This document shows positions 22,456 to 33,374 of a DNA stretch of 64,000 bases, piece after piece (positions within the stretch are counted from its first letter, which is position 1; every line of letters starts with the position of its first letter). The DNA is from Isoetes taiwanensis (lineage: Eukaryota > Streptophyta > Lycopodiopsida > Isoetales > Isoetaceae): positions 124,001 to 188,000 of the forward strand of contig JAJEKV010000113.1 in NCBI GenBank assembly GCA_021234155.1. Reading direction: 5' to 3'. The position numbers and the translations under genes were made by a program. The notes beneath the pieces are model-generated. The model made no database searches and was not told the DNA's origin. It was given only the letters and a program-made list of their open reading frames with translations.

Positions 22456-23170
22456 GATCCTGTATCAGAAACAATGACTTTATCGCTCAGGCGATCTTGT
22501 ATTTGATACAACATATGATAAATAAGAGTGACCAAATTTGAATGCTCAATTCTGTTTGTTATTTGTTTATGCCATCTATGCTTCAGTGGTCGAGAAGATC
22601 GTTGTGGCGATTCTTTTTAACATATTTTTATTATAAAAAATGTCGTTGTACTATTACTCTGAATGTTATTTGCGACCTTTATCCTTTTTTAAATTCTGAA
22701 ATAGTTAAAGAAATTACTAGGAGCTTTCTTGAATATGCTTTTAGTCGAGCAAGAGCGCGGGATAGTTCCCTTGAATGCAATTTCATGCACGCTATAACTC
22801 CCTGGCGAAAACCCTAGGATAAAACGCCAACTTCTGCTTCACAATGACCATATTTTTTGTTGTGTGGGTAGCGTTCGACCTATTTCATGCTAAAGTAGAA
22901 TTTTAAATTTCTCAAAGTAATTAGTGTTTGCTTCAAGCTTGTGCGGTAGTAGCAGGCGACAGTGACACCCCATGTCCCTATTTTCTTGTGCACTCATTGA
23001 ACAATGAGTAGTGCTGATATCCTGGTAGGTCTAGTATCATATGCCCAGCGTATTCTCGGGTTTCCATAAGGAATATGAGTTCCATAGAGGAGCAACTCTA
23101 GGTGTCTTCGTTGGAGAAATATTTGGATGAAAATCCTAAATGTAGAGATAGGTCAAAATATCCATGAGAC
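22456..23170. other. No gene seen
   Basis: Short ORFs only, mixed composition and no repeat shared with other parts of the window that I could see. The right part would be the 3' flank of the minus-strand kinase relic. Confidence 0.5.
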
Positions 23171-25402
23171 TTAATGCAGAAAAAAAAAAAACATATCGAG
23201 CCCACTACTACTCAGGATTAGAAAACCCTCGCCCATAAGGCTTTTCAATGGAAATACTTTAACAATAATAGGGATGAGCACAAAGCAGCGTAGCGCATCC
23301 AATATAAACCTTTCAATTACTTCTTCTGGTCCGAGGTTATCCATAGGTTGATACAAAACATCAATGACTTTTCCCCTCTTAACAATTTGTCATGCCCAGC
23401 CTGCAACTGGGAGAGGGTTACCAGACAAACCAGGTACAAGAGACCTCTGCCCTGTCAAGAGTTTAAGAAGAACAATCCCAAAACTATATACATCACTTTT
23501 GTCAGTGAGCTGTCCATACATGACATATTCAGGGGCAACATAGCCTTGCGTCACAATCACACCAGTAGTCAAGTGACTAACCCCTTCAGGAGCAAATTTG
23601 GCCAGACCAAAATCTGCAACTCGGGCATTGAAATTTCCATTCAAGAGTATGTTGCTGGCCTTATGTCTCTGTGAATAATAGCTGGTTGTGCTCCGCTATG
23701 GAGATAAGCCAAACCTCTTGCCATGCCAATGGCAATCTTTTGCCTTGTGGGCTAGTCTAAGTTGCTTTAACTTTGAACCAAAGAGATGATCCTGTAGGCT
23801 GCCATTAAGCATGTACTCAAACATTATAATTCACTGATGCCCTTCTAGTTGACTAGTTCCCATATACCATCCAACTAAAGGTACCATATTTCTGTGCCTC
23901 ACACTGCTTATCATCTCGACTTCATGCACAAATTCTGGGTCTCCTGAAGATGCACAGTTCTTAAACCTCTTTACTGCAACTTCAGCTCCATCATCAAGTC
24001 TTCCTTTATAAACATTATCAAAACCTTCAGACCCGATTATAGTATAGCGTAAAAATTTATGTGTAGCAGTCTTAATTTGATCCATGGTAAACCGCACCAA
24101 GCTTGTATTTGCTTCCATGGATGTCTCTAATGTGTTCCTTTTGGAACTCCGTATATCTCAAGCGAGATGTGGTTAATGTGGCCATGTGGCCATTCGATAT
24201 CAGCCACGTGGTTAATGTGGCCAAAAAGTGGTTCATGTGGCCAAAAACCGGGAGCTTCAAAGCTGGCAGGGCGGGGGCAAAATTTTCAATCGTGGTTCTT
24301 TACGCTCTATGGGCGGTTGATTCGATCTAAAACCATGCCAATCGCTTTGCTCGCTCCTTTAATCTTTGAAGAGGAATAGATTTGAGGCAAAATGGAGCGG
24401 ATCGACCAAAAACATCAAAAGCAGTTAGTTTTGGGCTTCAAACCGTATTTGTTCTTAGGTGGGTCGTCTGGTGGCCACATTCACTACATCTCGCTTGAGA
24501 TATACGGCATTCCGTTCCTTTCTATCTTTCGAACCTCTGACGTCTTTTGTGCCTCCATACTAAATAAAAGATTGCAGATCCGACCACCATTCCTCCAACT
24601 ATACCCACAAAAGCATACATGATGGGACGGGCTTTATGCCATTTTGAATTCCCTGAACTACCGGAGGTTGAAGTTGGAAAGAAAATGTAGTTTGCCACAG
24701 ATTTGTCTATCTTTCCATCAGGATTTACAATAGCTACAACATAAATTTCAGTGTAATCAAGGCAAGTGCTTGTATTTGTAAATGGTTTATTAGTGAGCAA
24801 AGCCACTGTACAACCACTACATGCAGCATTATCATTGCGGTTCACACCACATGAACTTTTGATGTAATCTCTTGAGCTCTTATTGACATACGGGCCATAG
24901 ACATCAAGGGTTACAATATTAGGGCGAGGCGAACCCATCGAGAATATAGGAGTCTATCGCCATTTGCTTTTAAGCTCGGTTTCCAAAGTTTACGTCTTTA
25001 ACTTCTGCTTTATAACTAGCTATGCATGCTACAACGATCGCATTATCAAGTAAAATGAACCGTTCTTGCTCACTCTTTACGCAACCACTAAATTTGACCC
25101 GACCCTCAAGACATTACATTGAGAAGTGACATTTGTTTTTGCTTGGGTAAGCCATAATGGATAATCTTCGAGTTGTAAAGTTTAAGAGGACATGTTGGAT
25201 CTTGTCCTCCAACTAAAGTCCCATGGTTGCTTGCGAACCCAAAATGACAAAATCCACTGTTGCGATCACTATATCTTCTTTCTTCATTGTAAACCAAAAT
25301 CAGAAAGGCGAAATCGCAGGCAGCAACCTGGTTTTGGATGAAGCAAGAATAAAAGAGCCCATTGAGAGACAAACTTACAAAGAAAAAGTTGTAAGTGAAC
25401 AT
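23171..25402 (-). pseudogene. RKF3-like receptor kinase, decayed copy
   Basis: Minus strand, N- to C-terminus. A signal-like hydrophobic start and DPTCPLKL (25106-25402); ectodomain with CGVNRNDNAACSGC (24780-24870), like the Cys-rich SPARK ectodomain; a membrane segment IMYAFVGIVGGMVVGSAIFY with basic stop-transfer (24522-24620). Then the kinase: MEANTSLVRFTMDQIKTATH, the VAIK-lysine equivalent in EVAVKRFKNC, HRD region near 23670 (frame broken), [17 protein letters not shown] and [12 protein letters not shown] (23400-23600), C-lobe NLGPEEVIERFIL (23300). Frameshifts occur in the catalytic loop and after the membrane segment, and a MITE sits between the two halves. Closest family known to me: Arabidopsis RKF3. 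Confidence 0.75.
24134..24522. mobile_element. Mutator-type MITE inside the kinase relic
   Basis: Element 24143-24513 (371 bp) has ~40 bp terminal inverted repeats: the left end GGAACTCCGTATATCTCAAG and the reverse complement of the right end GGAATGCCGTATATCTCAAG, both continuing into CGAGATGT and AATGTGGCC. It is flanked by near-perfect 9 bp direct repeats GTTCCTTTT / GTTCCTTTC, the size expected of Mutator-like transposition. No transposase ORF is present, so it is non-autonomous. Removing it rejoins the membrane segment and kinase sequences of the receptor relic, off by one base. Confidence 0.85.
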
Positions 25403-25604
25403 GTGTGCAGACGCATTGAGTTGATAAAAGGCAGCATTGACAAGAATCTTTGTTGAAGCTTGCCAATAAAAATTCCAAAGGAAAAAAATTTAACATGCCA
25501 CATCAAGAGTATAGTGCTACAAGAACCAATTTTACAAGCATTACTTCTAACAAATATATCTTTCTACAAACATCGGAGGACCATGAGATAAGAAGACGAC
25601 TTAC

Positions 25605-26110
25605 AAAAGCTTTGAAGGCAGGCCTGTGAGCACACATTTCATACATGCAACATCCTGCAAAAAATTGGGAACAAATAGGCCATTATTATACTAGGCCATT
25701 GATAAACCAATTGGATGCAGATGTGCACCTAGTGACCAGATGTCAGACTTGGAGCCATATGGTATGTCTGCCAAAAGTTCTAGACACATGTAATTGGGGG
25801 TGCCCACCACCTGAATAAATAAAAATGGCTTAGTTTGCAGCTACTTTGCTTTAATATTCTTCTGCAATATTTCTTCCAAAGTTTTGCCGGATCGACTACA
25901 TGATCATCCAAACTTCTGGGATGCTAAATCCTCCGGAGTAAGCATTTTTGCTATTCAAAATCACCTATTCTATAAGAACATGCATCCTTTAAATAATTAT
26001 TTGATAGATAATTAAGCTAAATGCAAAAGCGTAAGGACAAGCTTACCAAGTCTAATGTCTTGATCCTTTGTTAAGAATATATTGGAGCACTGGATCAAGA
26101 GACGATTGCA
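25605..26110 (-). pseudogene. NEK (NIMA-related) kinase fragment with introns
   Basis: Four minus-strand exons are recognisable: CSNIFLTKDQDIRL/g (about 26046-26090), then AKMLTPEDLAS (about 25920-25950), [20 protein letters not shown] with KSDIWSLG (25725-25815), and CCMYEMCAHRPAFKAF (25610-25660) ending at GTAAGT. The SLG/CCM junction is a clean phase-1 intron. These match the activation loop and helix F region of plant NEK kinases. HRDLK is degraded to a NRLLIQ-like sequence, DFG is lost by a small deletion, and MCPEL reads MCLEL. Both kinase ends are missing: a truncated genomic duplicate, not a retrocopy. Confidence 0.75.
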
Positions 26111-26189
26111 ATTTAAATAGATTACTATTATGATGGCAAGATTTAACATTTATTCGGGCATGGGGCCAAAAAAGACACACCTTTTCGAT

Positions 26190-27756
26190 CGGCCGGTAGA
26201 AATTAAGCCATTCACAGGATTGCCCCATCTCTTAGGATCGACTAACCCATGTCCAATTCTTTGTTCACATGGAACCTTTCTCCACCAGTCTAAAAAGTTC
26301 TCATTTGAATACTTGCCACTACCACCAAGATCTGCCTTGGCGGCCGTTCCACTTCGGGCTCACGCCCGGCTGCTCCACGACACCACCCTCCTACTCATCG
26401 AGGCCTCGCACTTTGCCCGCGGCCAGTAGGGTATAGGCGGCTTCCCGGCGCCATCCATTTTCGGGCTGGTTGATTGGCGGTGAGTTGTTACACACTCCTT
26501 AGCGGTTTTGACTTCCATGACCACCGATCTGTTTGTCTTAATCAATCAACACCCTTTGTGGGATCTAGGTTAAGCGCGCTTGGGCGCAGTAACACGGCTT
26601 TGGTTCATCTCATCGCCATGGTTCTGCTTACCAAAATGGCCCACTTGGAGCTCAAATTCGGGCGGGGTTCAATGGAGCAACCCGGTACGCCTTACCTATT
26701 TAAAGTTTGAGAATAGGTCGAGGAGTTTCTCCCGTGCCTCTAATCATTCTCTTTACTCGATAAAACTTTGAGCGAGCTCCGGCTATCACGAGGGAAACGG
26801 AGGAACCGGCTACTAGATGGTTCGATTAGTCTTTAAGCCCCTATACCCAAGTCGGCCGAGCGATTTGCCGTCGGTATCGCTCTGAGCCTCCACGAGTTTC
26901 CTCACGGCCCGCCCTGCTCGGGCATAGTTCACCATCTTTTAGGGTCCCCAGCGGTCATGCTCACACTCAAACCTTTCCGCGAAAGATCATGGTGGTACGC
27001 ATGGTGCACCCGGAACAACGGGGCTCCCGCATCGGTTTCCTTTCGCCAAGGCGGGTTGTTGAACCCACCAACTTCGCCGCATGTTAGACTCCTTAATTAG
27101 TGTTTCAAGGCGGGTCCGAATGGAAAGCCGCACAAACCAGCGTCCGGGCGCCGCAGTGCATGCTAGCCGCCAATGTGGCGTCGCCCCAAGCCCAAGCCAG
27201 CCCTCACGGCATCGTCGGTCACATGGTCCCTCTTTATCCTGCTTGCCAGTCCAGCGTTGGCGGCACCGAGGTTGGCCAGGCCCGGACCAGTAGAGCCGTT
27301 CGCTTACCAGGGCGCACCAGCAACCTCCATTAAGCTTCCCTCCGGCAATTTCAAGCACTTTTAACTCTCTTTTTCAAAGTCCTTTTCACCTTTCCCTCGC
27401 GGTACTTGTTGGCTATCGGTCTCTTGCCAATATTTAGCCTTGGATGGAATTTACCACCCACTTAAAGCTGCATTCCCCAAAGCGGTCCAGGCTTCGTGGA
27501 AGCCTGCCTGGGTGAACAACGGTCGGGCGGCCGGGCTCTCACCCTCTCGGGCGTCCACTTCCGGGGAACCTCGACCCGGTCCGTCGCGAGGGGCGGCTTC
27601 TCTGAACTACAATTCACCAAGCGCCAAAAAACACGATTCTCAATCAGGGCACCTTCGGTTAAGCTCGCCCAATTACTAGGGAAATCCTGTTGGTTTCTTT
27701 TCCTCAAGCAATGATATGCTTAAACTTCGGTAGGGTAGCCTTGCGTCGAGGTCTCT
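26190..27756 (-). rRNA. 28S (25S) rRNA gene fragment, degenerate
   Basis: The + strand is antisense 28S. Landmarks: CTTAGGATCGACTAACCCAT (26236), TTGTTACACACTCCTTAGCG (26483), TCTGCTTACCAAAATGGCCC (26623), CCCCTATACCCAAGTCGG (26838), GGCATAGTTCACCATCTTTT (26921), CACGGTACTTGTT-like (27399), GCTCTCACCCTCTCGGGCG and ATATGCTTAAACT (27714). The segment covers the 5' third or so of 28S and stops abruptly at about 26190. Many substitutions and small indels are present, so this is a relic, not a working gene. Confidence 0.9.
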
Positions 27757-27989
27757 TGGGTGGTGGCCACACAAGGAACCAGCCGACACCTTAGCGGCGA
27801 GCAACATGTTGGCGGTGGGGGCACCACCTAGGACCGGCCCCGGCCCGGAAGCAAGCGATAACCCGAACCAACCCGCCGATCCGCGCGGCGCATTTTAAGT
27901 CTGGCGTCCTCCTATGCACTCCAGCCGACCGCGTGCTTGCCATGGGCCGACCAATTTGCTTTCGCATTGGTCTGGCGAGAGGGGCGATT
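27757..27989 (-). other. ITS2 of the rDNA fragment
   Basis: GC-rich stretch between the 28S 5' end and the 5.8S relic, in the position and size (~230 bp) normal for a plant ITS2. Identified only by position. Confidence 0.7.
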
Positions 27990-28148
27990 AGGCGGCTCGG
28001 CCGGACATGCCCTCGGACAAGCCCGGGCGCAAGTTGCGTTCAAAGATTCAATGATTCCACGGAGTTACGCGAATTCACATCACGTGTCGCATTTATTGCG
28101 TTCTTCATCGTGGCAAGAGCCAAGATATCGGATTCTTTGAGAGTGGTA
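27990..28148 (-). rRNA. 5.8S rRNA fragment, degenerate
   Basis: The + strand carries antisense 5.8S: GGGCGCAAGTTGCGTTCAAA near 28024, then GCGTTCTTCATCGTGGCAAG and AGCCAAGATATCG at 28098-28131. These are the universal TTGCGTTCAAAGA and GTTCTTCATCGATGCGAGAGCC landmarks with several substitutions. About 160 bp, the expected length. Confidence 0.9.
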
Positions 28149-28456
28149 CTATCTATCATTTAAGCTATCCGGTCGCGGAAGCGGAAGACCCCAATCGAGT
28201 GGCTCACCATCCAAGACACATAAGGTTCAAAGCATAATGCAAATGGCACCCGAGCTCAGAGAGGCACAAAGGAGGAACACTTGCCCAATCCATGCGCCCG
28301 GCGTGTGGGCGGCACCCGACAAGGCCCCGCCCGGCGCCACACCCTTGGTGCCTCGCGCAAAATGCAGAGTTTAGGGGAGCCATGGCGCGGCGGCCACACC
28401 TCAGTGTGGCCCCTCGAGGACAAAGGAAGCGGTTCAGCGATTTGCGGGGCGTGTGT
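28149..28456 (-). other. ITS1 of the rDNA fragment
   Basis: About 308 bp of GC-rich sequence between 5.8S and the 3' end of 18S. Assigned by position only. Confidence 0.65.
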
Positions 28457-28498
28457 CAATGATCCTTCGCGGGTTCACCTCACGGAAACCTTGTTCCG

Positions 28499-28530
<32 letters not shown>

Positions 28531-28895
28531 ATGAACTTCTCACCTCGTCACTGCCGGCCCGAACCGCCAAAGCGTCGAGGCAATCCGAACACTACAGGAC
28601 CATTCAATCGGTAGGAAGCGGCCCGGCGGTGTGTACAAAGGCGAGGGGCGTAGTCAGCGGTGATGATGACTCGCTTACTAGGAATTCCTTGTTGAAGATC
28701 AATAATTGCAATGATCTATCCCCATCCGCGATGAAATTTCAAAGATTGCACGAGCCTATCGGTCCGGGCATGCACTTTCGTTGAATTCATCGGTCGGCGG
28801 CGTCGCGACCCGAGAACATCTAAGGGCATCACATACATTATTGCCTCAAACTTCCATCCGCTAGGCGAATAGTCCCTCTAAGAAGGCGCAAAAGG
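28457..28895 (-). rRNA. 18S rRNA 3' fragment, degenerate
   Basis: Antisense 18S begins at CAATGATCCTTCGCGGGTTC (28457), followed by CTTCTCCTTCCTCTAAATGA (28502), ACCATTCAATCGGTAGGA (28598), GGCGGTGTGTACAAAG, TTGCAATGATCTATCCCCAT and ACATCTAAGGGCATCACA (28816). It ends after TAGTCCCTCTAAGAAG. So the last ~450 nt of 18S are present and the 5' three-quarters are missing. With 28S, 5.8S and both spacers in order, this is one contiguous slice of a 45S unit. Confidence 0.9.
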
Positions 28896-29569
28896 GCGAT
28901 TTGAATGGAGATAATCAACGACCCGGCAACAAGCGGGCAAAAGCACTTGCACAATTTTACGAGAAATGCATTTTCCGCGATATCAATAATTGATATATGC
29001 CTTTTGTTATTGAGGACTATAAGCTTTTATGATAATCAAAGGCTAATCTCTTCAGGGAATGGCACGCCATTCGCTTTCCGAATGAGGTCTGCGCTATAAT
29101 AGTTGGCAGAGGTTTGTAAGTTCTGCTAATATCCTATCCTAATCTCAGAGGCCAGCAGCAGAGATAATGCCTGAAAATCTATAGACATTATTCCGGTTAT
29201 CCGGTTTCTAGAGTCAATGCCCAGCAACGGGGCGACCACCAGTTTACACATGATAGCAGGTTTGGAGCAGTTTATACATATTCTGGGTATATATTGACAT
29301 ATACTTAGAATATACCACAAACCCCACATGACCAGAGGTTTGCCCCCTTAGGGGCAACCCAAAAAGATTATTGCTATTTTTTGCAATTTTGTCTAGGATG
29401 GTAATAAGATATAGAGGCAGTTCATAAAGGTCATGTCAAAGAAATGCTGACATCAGAAACACCAAGGTGGTCTAGGTATATTGGATGTGTTGTTGCATTT
29501 TCAAGGTTCTATGTGGCATATCATACAAGCTGATTTTGCATCTTTGGATATGCAATTATTAGGGCAGTC
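28896..29569. other. No gene seen
   Basis: Flank of the rDNA slice. Only short ORFs; no recognisable motif or repeat. Confidence 0.5.
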
Positions 29570-29816
29570 TTTGTGCCATTGCTCAGTGTTTAGTCTAGTG
29601 TTAATACACTAGGTCTAGCAACTATAGGTCTCGAGTTCGAGACCGCCCAGAATCGCACTCTGAACTGTTGGGTGTCAAAACCCACAGACGCAATGTAAAG
29701 TGGTTGGGGTTAGGGCCCAACAAAGCAATGTAGTGTGGTGTGTGGTCACATGTCCAGTTGGATGCTGCCTAGTGGCGTGACGTTAAAATACTATCTATCT
29801 ATCTATCTATTTTTTC
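29570..29816 (+). mobile_element. tRNA-derived SINE with a CTAT tail
   Basis: A pol III A-box-like TAGTCTAGTGTT (about 29591) and a B-box-like CTCGAGTTCGAGACC (29629) lie ~35 bp apart, as in a tRNA-derived head. A ~150 bp body and a tail of (CTAT)5 followed by a T run (29790-29816) follow. The tail matches the 3' end of LINE B (TATC repeats followed by TTTTT). No cloverleaf with a full acceptor stem is formed, so it is not a tRNA gene. Confidence 0.75.
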
Positions 29817-31230
29817 TAAGCCAAGAATGTCAGCAGAGCTATATTAGGGCTCATTTCTTTCCTTTGACTATCTAATGAATCACCTTTTCTTAAAGGCATG
29901 CTTAAGGTTTGGAAGGTTCTACATCCATTGGATAATTGGATATGGAGCATTGTTTGTACTGCTATAGGTTCTTGAAGTTAAAAACCATACACTATCAAGA
30001 TATGATGCTTTTGTGATGATCAGGGACTGTTATCGAACATTAGCATTACATTCCAACTTCTCAAAGCACCTTCTGTGCATGACTTGATATTTTATATTCT
30101 TGAGGTGCTAGATGCACCTCTTGAATTGTTGAAGCCAGCAGTAGCCACAATGAACTTCTTTGTACAAACTTGTTTATATTTGACTTTCTAGTATCATCAT
30201 TGCTGCAAAGGTTTTTTCCCTTGAAAACCATTCGAGGTAGGGGTTAAGAGGAATTGTCTATTAGATCTTGTAACTGCTCTGGAGAGATCCTACCATTTAT
30301 GGAATTTAAAAGTGGTACTTTTTAGATATTAGTTGAAAAAATTAGTAGTATGAAAAAATAAATTCCACACCAACATTGCATTATTCGTCCTACCTCCTTC
30401 ACTTTACAATATGCAATACACAAATGAAGAGTTAAAAGAGTGGTTGCCTAGAGCTTTCCAGGGGAAATGTGTTTGAAATAAGTTTGAACAAACATAGGAG
30501 GGCAGAGCTGAACTACAATTGATTATCAATGGTGTGGATTGTCAATTCAAGGAGTGAATGAAGTGATTATAGATACCATGGACATCTTAGTTATTTTGTT
30601 TGACAGTTATACCTTTGATAGTAATATATGGATGCAACTTGTTCGGTTGCAGATATGAAATTTTTATTATAATTGATTGGTAGTTTTCTCTATTTCCCAT
30701 CAAGAAAGCAGTCAAAACTCTAGCGAGATCGTCCATATGTTCAGAAAGCAATTGACATGAAAATTTTGCATGGCGAGAGTTTGATGTTCATGAGAAAAGT
30801 TTAATAGTTTACAGTAAACTTACGAAGATATGCTCGTCAATCAAAGCGTAAGAGAGAAGGGATAGTCTAACGAATAGTCGATAGACTCGAAAACTCCAGA
30901 AGGCTAGCTACGTGGCCTTTCTTCTTGTTCGAAATCAGACAGATGGCCTTTGCGAAGAAGAACAACAAGAAGAGCAAAAGAGGAGTCGAGTAGAACGACA
31001 AATTCCTCAATCCAAAGCAAGGTGTGGATAAGGTGGGCAAAAATGGATAAAAATGTTTTGGCAATGTAGTGAAATGGAAGGGGGGGAAAGAAAGTCCAAA
31101 TGGATGAGGGCAAGGGACGTGTCTAGTAGGAGGGGGCTAAAAAGGTCAAAAACATGGGATATAAATTTCAGACAGGAAGACGTGGTGGGAAGTATGCGTG
31201 GCGAAACAAGAGGGCAGAACGTGGCAGGGG
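29817..31230. other. No gene seen
   Basis: A/T-rich intergenic DNA with short ORFs only. The right 200-300 bp are purine-rich and would be the upstream region of the cysteine-rich peptide gene. Confidence 0.5.
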
Positions 31231-31235
31231 AGCAG

Positions 31236-31244
31236 GTATATAAG
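31236..31244 (+). promoter_or_regulatory. TATA box of the cysteine-rich peptide gene
   Basis: TATATAAGG lies 47 bp before the ATG at 31283. Transcription starting ~30 bp downstream would exclude the upstream in-frame ATG at 31259, which decides the start codon. Confidence 0.55.
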
Positions 31245-31282
31245 GAGAGGGGTGGGAAATGGAGGAAAGCAAGAAAGGAAAG

Positions 31283-31531
31283 ATGAGGAAGGGCGTGGCG
31301 ATGGCGATGGCGATATTAGCGATGTTCATGGTGGTGTGCCTCAAAATGGAGGGCGTGGAATCCACCTGCCTCTCCAACAGTAATTTGTGCGTCAAACCAT
31401 GGGGCATCTCTTGCAACGATTACTGCAAATCCTGCCATACCACTCCCACCGGTTGCAAGAAATGCAAATCCGGTACCTGCTCTAACTGGCCTACCTGTTA
31501 CTGCAACGAACCCTGCCACAGCTGCTCCTAA
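31283..31531 (+). CDS. Small secreted cysteine-rich peptide (intact, unknown family)
   Basis: 82-residue precursor, single exon, TAA at 31529. Residues 1-27 form a classical signal peptide (MRKGVAMAMAILAMFMVVCL, then small residues near the expected cleavage). The mature ~55-residue part has 12 cysteines; numbers of residues between successive cysteines are 6-7-3-2-6-2-4-5-1-3-2, so CxxC and CxC pairs dominate. Such peptides are exported and held by disulfides; in plants many are antimicrobial or signalling peptides, others metallothionein-like. I do not recognise the spacing. Start chosen at 31283 from the TATA position; an in-frame ATG at 31259 would add eight residues. No break in the frame, unlike most of this window. 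Confidence 0.75.
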   Translation: MRKGVAMAMAILAMFMVVCLKMEGVESTCLSNSNLCVKPWGISCNDYCKSCHTTPTGCKKCKSGTCSNWPTCYCNEPCHSCS

Positions 31532-31539
31532 AATGCTTG

Positions 31540-33370
31540 GCTCTGTGTATTATTAAGTACTGCAAATGGCTCTATATGCCATCTCTTAATATGTGTCCTT
31601 ATTATATCCTTAATATGTGGATCTGATAATAATATATATAGCTCATGCTTTGTCTCTGTTCTTCTGTAGATGTCTTGCTGTTGTTAGTCTTAATTCTCCC
31701 TCTGCATCCCAATATTAAGCGAGAATAATGAATGAAGATTCAGTGTTGACGCAATGATAATCCTTGCTGTCCCTCATATTTCTGCATCATTATGAATTTT
31801 ATATCGCAGGGTGATGCATCGTAGGTTTTAGAGGAAACTTAAGAACTTCCACGACATCTCGGCAGATTTTTGAATTAGCACCAATAATGTAGAATGTCAG
31901 ATCTAGATATCCAAACCGGTGTCCTAGGGCAGTTGTCCCATGTCGAGTTTCCAAGTTTGGGCTCAAGTCATTTTGACTGTGGAGAAATATATCCTTCTCG
32001 ACTGCAACCGGAGTTATCCGGCTTAAGACCACAGATTTCGACGTAGTTAGAAATTTTATTTTTACATGGGATCGGCATCGTTTTACTTACTTAGTATCTC
32101 TTGATGCATGTCTAACTCTGTTATGGTTTAACTTTGGACCTCGATCTCAGGGATAGCCAGGTATATCCCAAATCAAGAGCCGTGGAATCGACAGCCCTAA
32201 ATTTAAAATACAAAGAGTAGAAAGTACGTGCACAACCCTAAAAAATTTGAGCAAATACACCATGCAGGGTTCGAAATGAGGGGTTCGACCCTGAAAAATC
32301 CGGCCATTCTAATTTCCGATAATCAAAAAATATTCCCGGCGTTTTTTCAGGCCATTTTCGTAGAAGTTTCTAAGGATTTCCGGGAAAGTATACTATAGTT
32401 TCGTGTACTTCCGATAGCCTTAAATGTAAGCAGGCATTTTTAATGGTTAGGGCAAATTTTAATTTCGGACCCTGACACCATGGTCCACAAAAAAAATCCC
32501 TAAGCATTAACTTTGCTCCTCATGAATCGAACGTGAGCATAACCATTGATCAATACTAACCCTATAAGAAGTCCACATAAACATTAATACAACCAAAGCT
32601 TTTAAAGCCAAAGGTATGCATCATTCAGAGCGTGAACATTTTATCTGCCCCTCAGAAATTCAACTTGAGCATGACCATTCAGCCACGTGCCTGTGGTCCA
32701 AAGCATGTGCCTTGGTGCCGTTGCCTCTCCAAGGCACTACATGATCAAAACAACATCAAGATGAGATCTTAGTGTCATCACCTCACCAAGATCTAAATGA
32801 GAAACATAAACTTGTTGCCCTAGAACAGAGCAGAATGAACAACAACAAAATCAACTTAGAAGTCCAAAACCTGCATTCTAAGCTAAAGTTAAGGTAAATG
32901 GACATGCATTCTCGAATGCCATAGAAGCCTTAGCATCAGTTTGAGAGTCAGAAAAAGCGTCGGATAGAGTCATCCACTGAGTTAGAATTAGAGTCAATCA
33001 AAGTGCCACAATTAGAGTTAGTTCTAATTTTTATCCCTCCTTTTCGTATCAATTAAATTAAAGGGAGGTCTAAGTTGCAAATTTAAATCTTATAAACTCA
33101 AAAACATTGCACATGTATATTAGAACTACTTTAGTATTGTGAAAAGCTCTACAAAAACCATAAGATGTAAGTAGCAAAATTCCATAGTATTGCTAAAAGG
33201 TCTACAAAAGCCATAGAACATAAGTACGTTGCTAAAAAGAGATATTTAATACTAAAAGTCAATGATGCCCGGATCTAACTATCTTCTTATTTTTTTCAAT
33301 ATTACGCCTCGCAGCAAGTTTAACACTCGTCCTTGCTCAAGTGCTAATATCATCCTCAGGCCTGTATATT
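31540..33370. other. No gene seen
   Basis: 3' flank of the peptide gene followed by A/T-rich intergenic DNA. A short inverted pair GGGTTCGA...TCGACCC lies at about 32268-32294. Nothing else recognisable. Confidence 0.45.
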
Positions 33371-33374
33371 TTCA

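Noticed and set aside
26130-28784. ORFs on both strands across 26.1-28.8 kb
   Set aside because: They are translations of rRNA and ITS sequence.
29590-29645. tRNA gene
   Set aside because: A and B boxes are present but no acceptor stem or normal cloverleaf; SINE body and tail follow.
30867-31113. Minus-strand hydrophobic ORFs upstream of the peptide gene
   Set aside because: Short, overlapping each other in different frames in purine-rich promoter DNA; no support.
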